DNA of 60,583 bases from Polyangiaceae bacterium (lineage in GTDB: Bacteria > Myxococcota_A > Polyangia > Polyangiales > Polyangiaceae): positions 1-60,583 of the forward strand of contig JAJDAH010000240.1 in NCBI GenBank assembly GCA_029261965.1. Direction: 5' to 3'. Both the position numbers and the translations under genes were made by a program. A model generated the notes under the pieces. It saw nothing but the letters and a program-made list of their open reading frames with translations. It did no database searches and was not told where the DNA came from. Below are positions 41,754-52,191 of the stretch, piece by piece (within the stretch, counting starts at the first letter, position 1; each line of letters starts with the position of its first letter).

Positions 41754-43445
41754 CTAGCGTACCGGGGGCGGGGCGATGGCGCGCAGATCGCTGCCACCCG
41801 GGAACTGGTAGCTCGTGAAGTTGCCGAATCCGACGACCTGGATGCCGACGGGCTCCGTCGAAGTCAGCACGTGAGCCCCGTTGTTCCCCGGGCCGAGGCC
41901 GACGCGAGCTGTCCCGAAGCCGGAACCGCCAATCGGAGTCGGCGGCCCGATGACGTTGCCGTCGAGTGTGACCGTCGCACCCACGGGCTGCACGATGTCT
42001 ACCCAGTTCTGATCGTAGTCGTCGGGTGCGAGGAACACGTACTTGGTTCGGTACTGGTCGACCGCGATCATCTGGCTCTGAGAAGGATCCCCACGACCGG
42101 TGGCACCGGGATCCTGGATCGTACCGCCCAGCATGAACGAGCCCACGGCGAACGAGTTGTCCCCGATGATCTCGAAGTCGTCCAAGACGACGCCGAGGTC
42201 GACGACTTGGCTGGCATTGATGGTGGTCGGGGCGCCAGGCGGCATCCCCGCGGGATACTGCAGCGTCGTGCCGTCGAAGTTCCCGTAGATTCGCACGATG
42301 TGTCCGACCTGCCGGCCATCGACGCCGGTCGGCGACGTCACGAAGTAGTGGTCGCCAAGCGTCTCCGCCGGGAACACCGACTCCTCGATGTGATCGCACG
42401 CGGGCGCGTCCGCGGGTTGCTGGATGCAACGCTGACCGGCCACGACTTGAACCGGCGCGCTCGTATTGATGAGGCTCCCGCTCAGGTCCGCGGGCGTCGG
42501 GCTCAGTATGCTTTGGTTCTCGCTCAGTAGCTGCATGACCTCGCCGCGATTCAGCAAGAACTGGAGCTGTCCGTTGGCTCCCGTGAACGGAGTGTCGGTA
42601 CCTTGCTGGATCCTGCCGCTCGGTCCCGTCGTGACGGTGACCTGCGTATTGTCGACGGTGCCGGTAATCGTCACGAACTCGCCCGCGCCGACGTTGGTCT
42701 GAGACGTGACTCGGTAGTTCGTCGTGAGCGCGGGGGTCGGCAAGAGCAAGGAGGCGTCGTTCGAGAACGAGAAGCACCCGATGCCGGCAGGGATCGGAGG
42801 CTGGAGCGGATCCTGCGGAATGCAGGCAGAAAGACCGGGGCACGAACTCCAGTCCTTGCCCGGGGGGCCTCCCTGCCCTTGGTACTCGAGCGCGTTGAAT
42901 TGGTACACGGTGACCGGCGCGGTCGAGGTCAGGTGATACGCGCCTTGGGGAGACCGCACCGAGCCCGTCGCGAACGGGGTGGCCCCGCACGGATCGGCAG
43001 GCAAACCCTTCAGCTCCGGGACCCAGGGCAAGTAGAACTTCTCGAGCGAGTTCGGCGCCACCGTGCCGTTGGTGACGGGAGTGCCACCTCGGTCGATGGC
43101 GACGTCGACCGGGACGCCGCTCGCGTTGGCGACGATTACGGCAAAGTCGAACACCTCCCAAACTCCGTTGGTGCTCACCGTCGGCCAGAACTCGCACCCG
43201 ACGTACGACGCGGTCAGCGCCGCGTCCTCGCAAGTCACCGGATCGCCGCCGGGGCCGCCGCCGCCAGTCGCCCCGTTGCCGCCGATCCCGATCCCGCCAG
43301 TGTTGCCGACACCGCCGGCACCGACGCCGATTCCGCCGGAGCCACCGACACCGAACATGCTGCCCCGACCGCTGTCGGTGCCGCAACCCATGAGGCCGAC
43401 CGATATCGCGACCAGCCCGGACCCTGTAAGAAAGCGCTTCCCCAT
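41754..43445 (-). CDS. Lipoprotein with IgGFc-binding-protein-like repeats
   Basis: A 563-residue lipoprotein (lipobox LMGC near residue 21) with a Gly-rich linker. It is mostly a beta-rich region like the N-terminal repeats of the IgGFc-binding domain family: AVIVANASGVPVDVAIDRGG, GAYHLTSTAPVTVYQFNALE, DASLLLPTPALTTNYRVTSQ, then LINTSAPVQVVAGQRCIQQP, GDHYFVTSPTG and GAHVLTSTEPVGIQVVGFGN. The family is widespread in myxobacteria and some animals and is thought to be adhesive. It lies 34 bp downstream of lolD, whose product may sort it to the outer membrane. Confidence 0.82.
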   Translation of the reverse strand: MGKRFLTGSGLVAISVGLMGCGTDSGRGSMFGVGGSGGIGVGAGGVGNTGGIGIGGNGATGGGGPGGDPVTCEDAALTASYVGCEFWPTVSTNGVWEVFDFAVIVANASGVPVDVAIDRGGTPVTNGTVAPNSLEKFYLPWVPELKGLPADPCGATPFATGSVRSPQGAYHLTSTAPVTVYQFNALEYQGQGGPPGKDWSSCPGLSACIPQDPLQPPIPAGIGCFSFSNDASLLLPTPALTTNYRVTSQTNVGAGEFVTITGTVDNTQVTVTTGPSGRIQQGTDTPFTGANGQLQFLLNRGEVMQLLSENQSILSPTPADLSGSLINTSAPVQVVAGQRCIQQPADAPACDHIEESVFPAETLGDHYFVTSPTGVDGRQVGHIVRIYGNFDGTTLQYPAGMPPGAPTTINASQVVDLGVVLDDFEIIGDNSFAVGSFMLGGTIQDPGATGRGDPSQSQMIAVDQYRTKYVFLAPDDYDQNWVDIVQPVGATVTLDGNVIGPPTPIGGSGFGTARVGLGPGNNGAHVLTSTEPVGIQVVGFGNFTSYQFPGGSDLRAIAPPPVR

Positions 43446-43479
43446 GACCTGGGGAGTATGGGCGACAAAGCTGTCTCGC

Positions 43480-44289
<810 letters not shown>

Positions 44290-44297
44290 GGGGGCGC

Positions 44298-46031
44298 CTA
44301 CTCGTACCGGATGCCTTCCACGGGCCGCAAGCGACTTGCGGCAACCGCGGGATAAACGGTGGCTAGCGCGGTGATGCCGATGGCCGCGACGGCGATCATG
44401 GCGTACTCGAGCGGATCGATCGATATGGGGAGTCGGTCGACGTAGTACACGTTCGGGTCGAGCCTGAGCCCGGTCGACTTGAGTCCGAAGCAGGCGGCAA
44501 AACCGGTCGCCACGCCGAAAACCGTTCCGATGGTTCCAATGATCAACCCTTCGGACATGAAGACTCGAAGGATGGCGGTGTCGGTGGCTCCCATCGCCTT
44601 GAGAATCGCTATTTCTTTGCTCTTCTCCGTCACCATGAGGAGCAGCGTGCAGATGATGCAGAAACTCGAAACGATGATCGCCAACAAGAGGATGATGAAC
44701 GTCATGATCTTTTCGAGCTTCAGCGCGCTGAACAGATTCTTGTTCAGCTGCTTCCAGTCGCGCACGCGCAGGTCCTCACGTCCCAGGACCTGCTCGACGG
44801 CCGCACCGACTTTCTCGACCTGATCGGCGTTGTCGACCTTGATCTCCAGCGACGTCACGTTGAGCCCCAAGTCGAGAAAGTCTTGGGCGGTGCGGATGTC
44901 CATGTACGCGTGCGACGAGTCGTATTCGTACATCCCGCTGTAGAAGATCGCGGCCACTCGAAAGTTGACGCTTCGTGGCATGACCCCCATGGGCCCGAGA
45001 TCTCCCAACGGAGAGACGAGCGTGACCTCGTCTCCGACATAGAGGTGTAGCGTCCGGGCCAGCTCGCGACCGACGATGATCCCCGGGAACACATCGTCCG
45101 GCTTGACCGCCTTGCGCACGTCCTCGTCGAGCGCGTCGAGCCACGGTGCCGAATCCGGACCCTTGAGATACGTCTCACCGCTCGGGCCCTTGCCGATCGG
45201 CGTGTCCGGTGGCAACCGAGCCAGCTCGATGGGATTTTTCAGGTAGTCGAAGCTTCCGACCTCGATGTTGTCGAGCAGCTCGATGACCGTGCCGATGGTG
45301 TCCGTATCGATGCCGCGAACCAAGAGACCAGCGGTGTTGTTCGAGCTCGACGCCATGGCTTCACCCCCGACGACCGGCGTCGCGGCGTTGACGCCGGGCA
45401 CGAGCCGAACCTCGTTCAGCGGTTTCTCCCAGTCCTCGAAACCCCCATAGTTCTCGAAGTCGACGAGGATGTGGGCGTTGTTGGCGAGAATCTTCCTCTT
45501 GAGGTCCGCGCCAAAGCCACCCATGACCGAAATGACTGCGCAAAGCGCGAACGCGCTGATACCGACTCCCAGAACCGAGAGCACCGAGATGACCGAAAGG
45601 AAGCCGCTCCTTCCACGGCGCACGTGACGAGTCGCGACGAACTGCACGAAGGTACGGTCCTGAACGAGATCCAGCACATACGGTAAAAGCAGCCAAATCA
45701 GCCCTCCGACGAGCGCGGTCCCGGACAACGCGGCACCCAGCCGATAGAGCTGATCAGACAGAACGAAGATGGTGCCGCGGGTCTCGGGTAACCGGATCAC
45801 GAAGAAGACGAAGACCGCAAAACTCGTGAGGGAAAGTCCCGCAAAACCCCAGACGTGACCCCTCGGCATCAGGCGCTTCATCCACCGCAGGAACAGCACC
45901 ATGCCGACGAGGACGAGTAGAACGGCAACGACGACGAGAGCGATCTGCGCCGACTTCGGGAGGCCCATCCAGTGCCTCTCGATGAATCCGGGGGGATCCG
46001 TAAATGGGATCTTCGGGACGAGGAGCGCCAT
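44298..46031 (-). CDS. Lipoprotein-releasing system permease LolC/LolE with N-terminal extension
   Basis: A 577-residue permease: first helix block (GFLSVISVLSVLGVGISAFAL), a large periplasmic domain (VNAATPVVGGEAMAS, then EDVRKAVKPDDVFPGIIVG), and three C-terminal helices (FIILLLAIIVSSFCIICTLL, SEGLIIGTIGTVFGVATGFA, AMIAVAAIGITALATVYPAV) ending RLRPVEGIRYE as LolC/E do. About 140 extra N-terminal residues hold three or four more hydrophobic helices not found in E. coli. With a single permease gene here it probably works as a homodimer (LolF-like). The ATG overlaps the lysS stop (TGATG). Confidence 0.9.
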   Translation of the reverse strand: MALLVPKIPFTDPPGFIERHWMGLPKSAQIALVVVAVLLVLVGMVLFLRWMKRLMPRGHVWGFAGLSLTSFAVFVFFVIRLPETRGTIFVLSDQLYRLGAALSGTALVGGLIWLLLPYVLDLVQDRTFVQFVATRHVRRGRSGFLSVISVLSVLGVGISAFALCAVISVMGGFGADLKRKILANNAHILVDFENYGGFEDWEKPLNEVRLVPGVNAATPVVGGEAMASSSNNTAGLLVRGIDTDTIGTVIELLDNIEVGSFDYLKNPIELARLPPDTPIGKGPSGETYLKGPDSAPWLDALDEDVRKAVKPDDVFPGIIVGRELARTLHLYVGDEVTLVSPLGDLGPMGVMPRSVNFRVAAIFYSGMYEYDSSHAYMDIRTAQDFLDLGLNVTSLEIKVDNADQVEKVGAAVEQVLGREDLRVRDWKQLNKNLFSALKLEKIMTFIILLLAIIVSSFCIICTLLLMVTEKSKEIAILKAMGATDTAILRVFMSEGLIIGTIGTVFGVATGFAACFGLKSTGLRLDPNVYYVDRLPISIDPLEYAMIAVAAIGITALATVYPAVAASRLRPVEGIRYE

Positions 46032-47746
46032 CAACGGGGCGCCTCGGGACGCAGGAGAGGAAACGCGATCACCTCGCGGATCGAAGTCTGCACGCAGAGT
46101 TGCATCACGAGACGATCGACGCCCAGTCCGAATCCAGCCGCGGGCGGCATGCCGTGCTCGAGGGCCCGAATGTAGTCCTCGTCGTAGTCCATCGTCTCTT
46201 CGGCGCCGCGACTCTTCTTGGCCACCTGATCGCGGAACCGCTCGGCTTGGTCGTCCGGGTCGTTGAGCTCACTGAAGGCGTTGCAGAGCTCTTGACCCTC
46301 GACGAAGAGCTCGAACCTGTCGGTGAGGGACGGATCGCTGTCTTTGCGCCGGGCGAGAGGCGAGACCTCGGCCGGATAGTCGATGATGAACACCGGAATG
46401 CTCTTCTCCCCGGAATCCGAGCGGTAGTCGACGGACAAGAACGGCTCGGCAAGATACTCGTAAGCGACGAAGGTTCTCTCCCCCTCGGAATCGCACACGC
46501 CCAAGCCCTTGCGGAAGTTCGTCCAGTCGACTTGGCGCGCGCGTTTGCTCCGCTTCGCCCAGTCGCCGACGAGTGCTCGGCCCTCTTCGGTTCCCCCCGG
46601 CGGGGAGTCCGTTGCGACGGCGACTTCCGCGAACCTCCCGGCGGCGCTCGTCGGAATCTCCGCGACTTCGAGCGCTCGGGAGATCGCCTCGGCCATCGGA
46701 ATCCGTCGGAACGGCTCGTCGAACGTGAACGACCGGCTCGCCTTCCATTCCCGGTAGGCCACCGCCAGTCCGAGCTCCTGCATGCGCCGTTCGAGGAACA
46801 CGTCGACGTGACGAAGCATTCCCTCGGTCATGTTCATCAGGTCCTCGTAGGTCGCGTAGGCCTGGTAAAACTCGAGCATCGTGAACTCGGGATTGTGACG
46901 GGTGCTCAGCCCCTCGTTCCGGTAGCAGCGACCGATTTCGTAGACGCGCTCGACCCCACCGACGACGAGCCGTTTGAGATAGAGCTCGGGCGCGATACGC
47001 ATGAACAAGTCCAAATCGAGAGCGTTGTGGTGCGTCGTGAACGGTTTCGCCGCCGCACCGCCAATGAGTGAATGCAGCGTCGGGGTTTCAACCTCCACGA
47101 ATCGGCGCGCGTCGAGAAAATCCCGCAAGCCCTGAACGATGGCCGAACGGGCGCGAAGGACCGCGGCGGCTCCCGGATTGGCCACGAGGTCGACGTAGCG
47201 TTGCCGATACCGGAGGTCGGTGTCGGTCATCCCGTGCCACTTCTCCGGCAGGGGACGAAACGCTTTGGTCACGAGCTCGAGCACATCGACCTGGATGCTG
47301 AGCTCGCCGGTCTTGGTCACCATGACGACGCCGCGAGCCTGCACGTGGTCTCCGACGTCGAGCTCGTCGAAAACTGCGAAGCCGTCTCCGAGCACGTCCT
47401 TTTTCGCGAACAGCTGAATGTCGCCCGTCGCGTCGCGCAGGTTGAGGAAGCTCACCTTGCCAAAGCCGCGCCGAGCCGTCAGTCGCCCCAGAACCGTCAC
47501 GCGTTCACCCGAGGCAATCTTCTCTACGGCGGCGGGATCGTAGCGCAGCGCTTCGGCGGGCTCGCTCAGCGCCGTTTCGAAGCGAGTCCGAAGCTCGATG
47601 ACCAGGGCACGATCCTGAGCCTCCACCTCGTTGGCAAACGGGTTCCTTCCAGCGTCACGAACGGCGCGCGCCTTTTCACGGCGAGACGCGATGATGCCGT
47701 CTTCGCCCCCGGCTCCCGCGGCTGGTGCGTTGCTTTTCTTCTCCAC
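46031..47746 (-). CDS. lysS: Lysyl-tRNA synthetase (class II)
   Basis: A 571-residue enzyme: N-terminal OB anticodon-binding domain (about 60-170: VTVLGRLTARRGFGKVSFL), then class II motif 1 region (VETPTLHSLIGGAAAKPF), motif 2 (YEIGRCYRNEGLSTRHNPEF, Arg conserved) and motif 3 (GFGLGVDRLVMQL). It charges tRNA-Lys in the cytosol. About 60 residues longer than E. coli LysS, with a segment (about 360-430) rich in basic residues between motifs 2 and 3. It starts with GTG 43 bp after prfB; a prfB-lysS operon also exists in E. coli. Confidence 0.95.
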   Translation of the reverse strand: MEKKSNAPAAGAGGEDGIIASRREKARAVRDAGRNPFANEVEAQDRALVIELRTRFETALSEPAEALRYDPAAVEKIASGERVTVLGRLTARRGFGKVSFLNLRDATGDIQLFAKKDVLGDGFAVFDELDVGDHVQARGVVMVTKTGELSIQVDVLELVTKAFRPLPEKWHGMTDTDLRYRQRYVDLVANPGAAAVLRARSAIVQGLRDFLDARRFVEVETPTLHSLIGGAAAKPFTTHHNALDLDLFMRIAPELYLKRLVVGGVERVYEIGRCYRNEGLSTRHNPEFTMLEFYQAYATYEDLMNMTEGMLRHVDVFLERRMQELGLAVAYREWKASRSFTFDEPFRRIPMAEAISRALEVAEIPTSAAGRFAEVAVATDSPPGGTEEGRALVGDWAKRSKRARQVDWTNFRKGLGVCDSEGERTFVAYEYLAEPFLSVDYRSDSGEKSIPVFIIDYPAEVSPLARRKDSDPSLTDRFELFVEGQELCNAFSELNDPDDQAERFRDQVAKKSRGAEETMDYDEDYIRALEHGMPPAAGFGLGVDRLVMQLCVQTSIREVIAFPLLRPEAPR

Positions 47747-47789
47747 GTCGTGCCCGCCGTCTACCGCGAGCGGGCTAGCGCGTCCACGG

Positions 47790-48942
47790 CTATGACTTCG
47801 CGGCGGAATCGCCTCCGGACCGCTTCTCCTTCGGTCCTGCAGCTCGGTCCGCGTTTTTCATTAGATACGCTTCGATGAAGCTGTCGAGATCCCCATCGAG
47901 GACGCCATCCACGTCGCCGGTCTCGTGGTCCGTTCTCAGATCCTTGACCATGCGGTAGGGCTGCAACACGTAGCTGCGGATCTGATTGCCCCAGGCGATT
48001 TCTCCCTTGGTGGCTTCGTACTCCTTACGCTCGGCGTCACGCTTGGACAGCTCGAGGTCGTAGAGCTTCGCCCGCATCATCTTGTCGGCCAACGCTCGAT
48101 TCTGATGCTGGCTCCGCTCGTTACGACAAACGACGACCAGGCCACTCGGGATGTGCTTCATGCGCACCGCCGTCTCGACCTTGTTGACGTTTTGACCGCC
48201 AGCGCCGCTGGCGCGCATCGTAGTGATCTCGAGCTCGGTCTCCTTGAGCTCGATGGCAATGTCGTCGTCGACGTCCGGGGTCACCTCGACCGCCGCAAAG
48301 GAGGTTTGGCGACGCGCGTTCCCATCGAACGGGCTGATGCGCACCAGGCGATGGACGCCGACTTCCGCGCGCAAGTATCCGTAGGCGTTCGGCCCCTCGA
48401 CGGCAAACGAGGCTCCGTCTATCCCCGCCTCTTCCGCCGCCTGACGGTCGAGGATCTGCGTCTTGTAGCCATGATGCTCCGACCAACGCATGTACATGCG
48501 CAACAGCATCTCCGCCCAGTCCTTCGCGTCGGTCCCGCCGGTGCCGGGATTGATGCTGACGATGGCACTAGCGTGATCCGCTGGGCCGTTGAGCATGCGC
48601 CGAAGCTCGGCAGCGCGCACTCTCTTCTCGAGAGCGATGGCTTGCTGCTCGGCATCGGCGAGCACGCTTTCGTCGTTCTCTTCCGCGCCGAGCTCGAGAT
48701 ATTCGACCGCATCCGTGACGTCGGTCGTCAACGACTCGATCATTTCGAGCTTCTCTTGGGCGGCGGCGCGCTTGCGCGTGACCGCTTGAGCTTTTTCCTG
48801 ATCGTCCCAGAACCCCGGCACCGCCGCGGCTCGATCGAGCTCTTCGACTTCGCGCTTCAGGGAAGCGGCGTCAAAGGTGCCCCCTTAGCGCCTCGACACG
48901 CCGTTGGAGGTCCTGAAGGGTGGAACGCGTTTCAGCGAGCAT
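47790..48942 (-). CDS. prfB: Peptide chain release factor 2, with programmed +1 frameshift
   Basis: RF2 recognises UGA and UAA and triggers peptide release. The ATG (GGAGGG four nt before it) opens a 23-codon frame that ends CTA AGG GGG CAC CTT TGA C. Reading shifts +1 at CTT-T, giving a 383-residue product. The long frame holds the SPF tripeptide ([15 protein letters not shown]) and the GGQ motif ([19 protein letters not shown]). The AGGGGG stimulator and CTTTGA slippery stop match the E. coli arrangement, through which low RF2 raises frameshifting and so RF2 synthesis. The start overlaps the preceding gene's end by 11 bp. Confidence 0.96.
48871..48885 (-). other. RF2 programmed frameshift site
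   Basis: On the minus strand: AGGGGG, CAC, CTT, then TGA (48871-48873) followed by C. The anti-Shine-Dalgarno-like AGGGGG three nt before CTT is the known stimulator. Confidence 0.95.
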
Positions 48943-49936
48943 GATGCCCTCCATTTAGCCGCTGAGGCGCGTCTCCGCTAGGTGTAGCGGCGGCCCGAGC
49001 GTCGCTCCCCGGCGTCGGGGGCGGCACGGGGCGCCGGGAAGCGGGAATATCGTCGTCTGTGGCCTGGGTGTCCGGCGCCGCCACTTCCTCGCCGAACCAG
49101 CCATCGGTCAGCACATCCAGGATAGCCTCGGCCTCGAAAACCTCGATCCAGGCAAGGATTTTCTCCTCTTCCAAAAGACCCGGATCCAAAACCCGGTCGC
49201 GGGCTCGGTACCACGCAAACAGGGTGGCTAGCACCCGTTTGGCGAGCTTTTGCTTTTCGCTCTCTCGCTGCCGCCTGAGTCTCTCGACCGCCAGCTCTTC
49301 GCTCGCAAAAACGAGACGGCTCAACTTCCATGTCAACCGGCCTTCGAAAAAGACGTCGGTGCCGCCGGACTCGGTGTACCGAAACGGGTCGGCCTCGGTC
49401 GGCGTGAGCCTCAAGGACTCGTCCGTCGACCTACCCGCTCGAAGTCGGAGCTCGGGCAAGAGCGCCGACGAGCGAGCGCGCCGAGCAAGCGAGTCGAGGC
49501 GACGACGAGACTGATTGAAGCCGGCCACTCGCCACGCCGCGCGGACCGTTCGACGCGCCACGTTGGAGGAGACGACGCGCACGGGGACCGGTGGTGGCTC
49601 GGGTGGCCGCGCCGCCGGGACGTCCGGCTCCTGCAACGGCGGCTCGCCTGGAGCCCCTTCTTCCGTAGGCGGCGCGGTGTCGTCATCTGGATCTCCGGCG
49701 ACCAGAGCACGGGGCGCGAAGAGGCGATCGAACGGAACCACGAGTTGAATGAGGCCGAATGCGTGCCGCTGTCCTTCGGTGCTGCTCGAGAGTCCCGCTC
49801 GCAAGCTCAGGAGCACCTCACCACTCGTGGCGCCCAGCGAGGACGGGACGAACGACGGTGGAGCCGCGCGCGCTCCGCCAGCGAGAAACAACACCGCGAA
49901 CAAGCACGCCATCGAACGAGCGGGGAGCTGAGGCAT
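48932..49936 (-). CDS. Secreted protein of unknown function, Pro-rich central region and helical C-terminal half
   Basis: A 334-residue protein; the ATG has an AGGGGGGG site. A Sec signal (MACLFAVLFLAGGARAAPP) is followed by about 50 residues that look barrel-strand-like (GEVLLSLRAGLSSS, HAFGLIQLVVPFDRLF). A Pro/Glu-rich linker (about 75-115) and a helical, Arg-rich C-terminal half come next, with a strand DVFFEGRLTWKLSRLVFASEELAVERLR resembling the TolC-type inner barrel or helix (quoted in part). No family is assigned. It is co-directional with prfB, which starts inside its last codons. Confidence 0.7.
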   Translation of the reverse strand: MPQLPARSMACLFAVLFLAGGARAAPPSFVPSSLGATSGEVLLSLRAGLSSSTEGQRHAFGLIQLVVPFDRLFAPRALVAGDPDDDTAPPTEEGAPGEPPLQEPDVPAARPPEPPPVPVRVVSSNVARRTVRAAWRVAGFNQSRRRLDSLARRARSSALLPELRLRAGRSTDESLRLTPTEADPFRYTESGGTDVFFEGRLTWKLSRLVFASEELAVERLRRQRESEKQKLAKRVLATLFAWYRARDRVLDPGLLEEEKILAWIEVFEAEAILDVLTDGWFGEEVAAPDTQATDDDIPASRRPVPPPTPGSDARAAATPSGDAPQRLNGGHHAR

Positions 49937-49988
49937 GCCCCCCCTTCGGTCCGACCCACGAGTCGGTTGTGTGATTTTTCGCAGCGGC

Positions 49989-51023
49989 TCAGACGGATGC
50001 GCTCGGCGCCGCGCGACGAAGCTCGCGAAGTCGAACCAGCGCTCGGAGAAAATGTTTGTGTTCCGCTCCGTTTGTTCGCCGAAGGGAGCTTCTCGGAACC
50101 CAGAGCACATCGGGCATCGCGTCGTCCCGCGGCTGAGCGAGCTCCGTCGCTACCGCCAGCGCACGAAACTCGCCCCCGAGGTCCCACCCCAGAGCCGCGC
50201 GCACGACCGATTGCGGCCCGAAACCCTCGACGAACGCCCCGCCCTGAAGCGCATCCGCCGAAACGAGCCGCTCGATACGTGCGGGACCCTCCGGGCGCGG
50301 TTGCCGGCTGACGACTTTGACGACGGGTCTCCCTCGCGGCCACCGCGCCCGCGCCTGGGCCAAGGAGTGAGGGGAAACTTCCCAGTAGACGTAAGTGCTG
50401 AGCGCATCGACCCGGATGATCACGACGGAGTCTGCGTCGACCGGCGACACCGTCCCCGGGCGAGCCGCCACCGAGGCCTCCGCGGTGGTGTTCTTCGATG
50501 GGGCATTGGGGATGGGTGCCGGGGCCTTCGGTTTTGGTGCCGGGGCGACTGGCGCCGCGGCCTTCGGTGCCTTGTCCGTGCGAGGTTTCTCCCGATCGTC
50601 GCTCTCGAGCAACCGGTCTCGCAAGGCACGCGCGAACGCGTGGTCGGGCTCGTTCGAAAGCACGTTGTCGAGCATTTCCAACGATCGATCCTGATGACCT
50701 TGCGCCGCGTAGATCTCGGCGAGAGTGACCGTCGCCACCGGTGGCTGCGCCACTGGTGGCTCGGCGAGACTCGCATCGCCTCGAATCAACTTCGCGGCTT
50801 CGGGCATGTCCAGTCCGACCTCCACCGCGCTCGCCACTAGATCCCTCGCGACACCGAGCCACCCTCGCAACTGACGTCGCCGAGGCTCGTCGGCGACGCC
50901 GAGGCGAAGGATCTCGTCGAGCAACTCCACGCGAGTGAGCAATTCGGCTCGCTGAACGCCAGCGCTTCTTGCGTGCGCGATCAGCTCGTCACGAGACATT
51001 CGCTCGAGCGCCTTCTTGTCCAC
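49989..51023 (-). CDS. DUF4912-containing protein with N-terminal Rho/SAP-like helix pair
   Basis: A 344-residue cytosolic protein. The GTG start precedes ERMSRDELIAHARSAGV, a SAP/Rho-N-like two-helix motif (about 5-45). A TPR-like stretch (about 100-145: TLAEIYAAQGHQDRSLEML) and an Ala/Pro/Lys linker lead to a DUF4912 domain (about 195-310: VDALSTYVYWEVSP, GGAFVEGFGPQSVVRAALGW, then LRALAVATELAQPRD-like strands). DUF4912 is a beta-sandwich of unknown function. The combination suggests a nucleic-acid-associated scaffold, an inference. The ribF gene lies 94 bp upstream on the same strand. Confidence 0.76.
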   Translation of the reverse strand: MDKKALERMSRDELIAHARSAGVQRAELLTRVELLDEILRLGVADEPRRRQLRGWLGVARDLVASAVEVGLDMPEAAKLIRGDASLAEPPVAQPPVATVTLAEIYAAQGHQDRSLEMLDNVLSNEPDHAFARALRDRLLESDDREKPRTDKAPKAAAPVAPAPKPKAPAPIPNAPSKNTTAEASVAARPGTVSPVDADSVVIIRVDALSTYVYWEVSPHSLAQARARWPRGRPVVKVVSRQPRPEGPARIERLVSADALQGGAFVEGFGPQSVVRAALGWDLGGEFRALAVATELAQPRDDAMPDVLWVPRSSLRRTNGAEHKHFLRALVRLRELRRAAPSASV

Positions 51024-51117
51024 CGCCAGAGCGTAACACCCGATCGTAGGACGTTGGTATCTCGACGGGTTCGAGTCCCCTACCCGTGGACGAGCGAAAC
51101 ACTTTGCTCGTGTTTGC

Positions 51118-52095
51118 TCAGTGCCAGGCGCCCGCAGCCGCCGGATCGCGCACCAGAGACTCGAGGATCCGCCGGGCTGCCTCGGCATCTCGCGCGATTT
51201 GCGCTCGAAGCTCCTCGAGGCCCGGGAACTTCACTTCGCCACGCAAGCGGGAAACGAAGTGTACGCGGAGTCGCTGACCGTATAGGTCCTCCTCGAAGTC
51301 GAACAGATGCGCTTCTACGCTGTGTCCCGCGGCGACGGTTGGGCGCACGCCCACGTTCACCACGCCAGTGGCCAACGCGCTCGCTCCGTCGGCGCCGACA
51401 CGGTCCACCAAGCAAGCGTAGACGCCGTGAGCCGGGAGCGCCTCTTCGACGTCTCCGAGATTGGCGGTAGGAAACCCGATGGTTCGACCCCGCTTGTCGC
51501 CCTCGATGACCGTGCCCGCGACCGAATGAGGTCTGCCCAAGAGGGAGGCCGCTTTTTCGATCGAGCCGCTGGAAACGAGCTCCCGAATTCGGCTGCTCGA
51601 AAACGCGCCGTCGTCGTCACCGCAAAGCGATTCGGCGCGGGCGACGAAACCAAGCTCGACACCGAGCGTTTGAAGCGCTGTGAGATCCCCCGCGCGTTTG
51701 TGCCCGAAACGAAAATTCTGGCCGACGATGACGACCTTCGCGCCGAGCGCATCGCACAAGAGCTCGACGACGAACCCCCGCGGCTGTTTTCTGGCGAGCT
51801 CGAGCGTGAAGGGCTCGACCACGACTCCGACGCTCGACCCCACCCGCCCGACGAGCTCGATTTTTCGCTCGACCGTCGTCAAGAGCGGCCTTGCACCGCG
51901 ACCTAGGACCACCGACGGGTGTGGGTGAAAAGTCAGCACCAGTGGCAGCAAGCCGCTTTCGGTCGCCTCGGCGAGCGCGGCTCCGAGCACGGCTTGGTGG
52001 CCGCGGTGGACTCCATCGAAGTTGCCGATCGCCACCAACGTCCCCTTCGGGGGTACGCTGATCGACGCCACGCCTTCGAATCGACGAGCACTCAC
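51118..52095 (-). CDS. ribF: Bifunctional riboflavin kinase/FAD synthetase
   Basis: A 325-residue RibF. The N-terminal FMN adenylyltransferase has GNFDGVHRGHQ (nucleotidyl-transferase HxGH-like), FHPHPSVVL and FRFGHKRAGD, and a SSSRIRELVSSG block. The C-terminal kinase has GDKRGRTIGFPTANL and NVGVRPTV. It converts riboflavin to FMN and FAD in the cytosol. It starts with GTG, divergent from holA across 96 bp. The nearby ribA gives a partial riboflavin context. Confidence 0.95.
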   Translation of the reverse strand: MSARRFEGVASISVPPKGTLVAIGNFDGVHRGHQAVLGAALAEATESGLLPLVLTFHPHPSVVLGRGARPLLTTVERKIELVGRVGSSVGVVVEPFTLELARKQPRGFVVELLCDALGAKVVIVGQNFRFGHKRAGDLTALQTLGVELGFVARAESLCGDDDGAFSSSRIRELVSSGSIEKAASLLGRPHSVAGTVIEGDKRGRTIGFPTANLGDVEEALPAHGVYACLVDRVGADGASALATGVVNVGVRPTVAAGHSVEAHLFDFEEDLYGQRLRVHFVSRLRGEVKFPGLEELRAQIARDAEAARRILESLVRDPAAAGAWH

Positions 52096-52191
52096 GATCG
52101 GCGGCTCTTACTACAGGCGTGAAGATCGGCCAAGCCGGTGGCGACGGCGGGCATTGCGAGCGGCGCCCGTCCTCAGTACTAGAAAGGCGCG

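Noticed and set aside
47790-48942. prfB as a frameshifted pseudogene
   Set aside because: The TGA sits exactly at the known RF2 programmed frameshift signal with intact GGQ and SPF motifs.
51065-51081. tRNA T-arm-like string (GGGTTCGAGTCCC)
   Set aside because: The T-stem has one mismatch and no matching 5' acceptor strand or anticodon arm lies upstream, so it is not a tRNA gene; a fragment or chance match is more likely.
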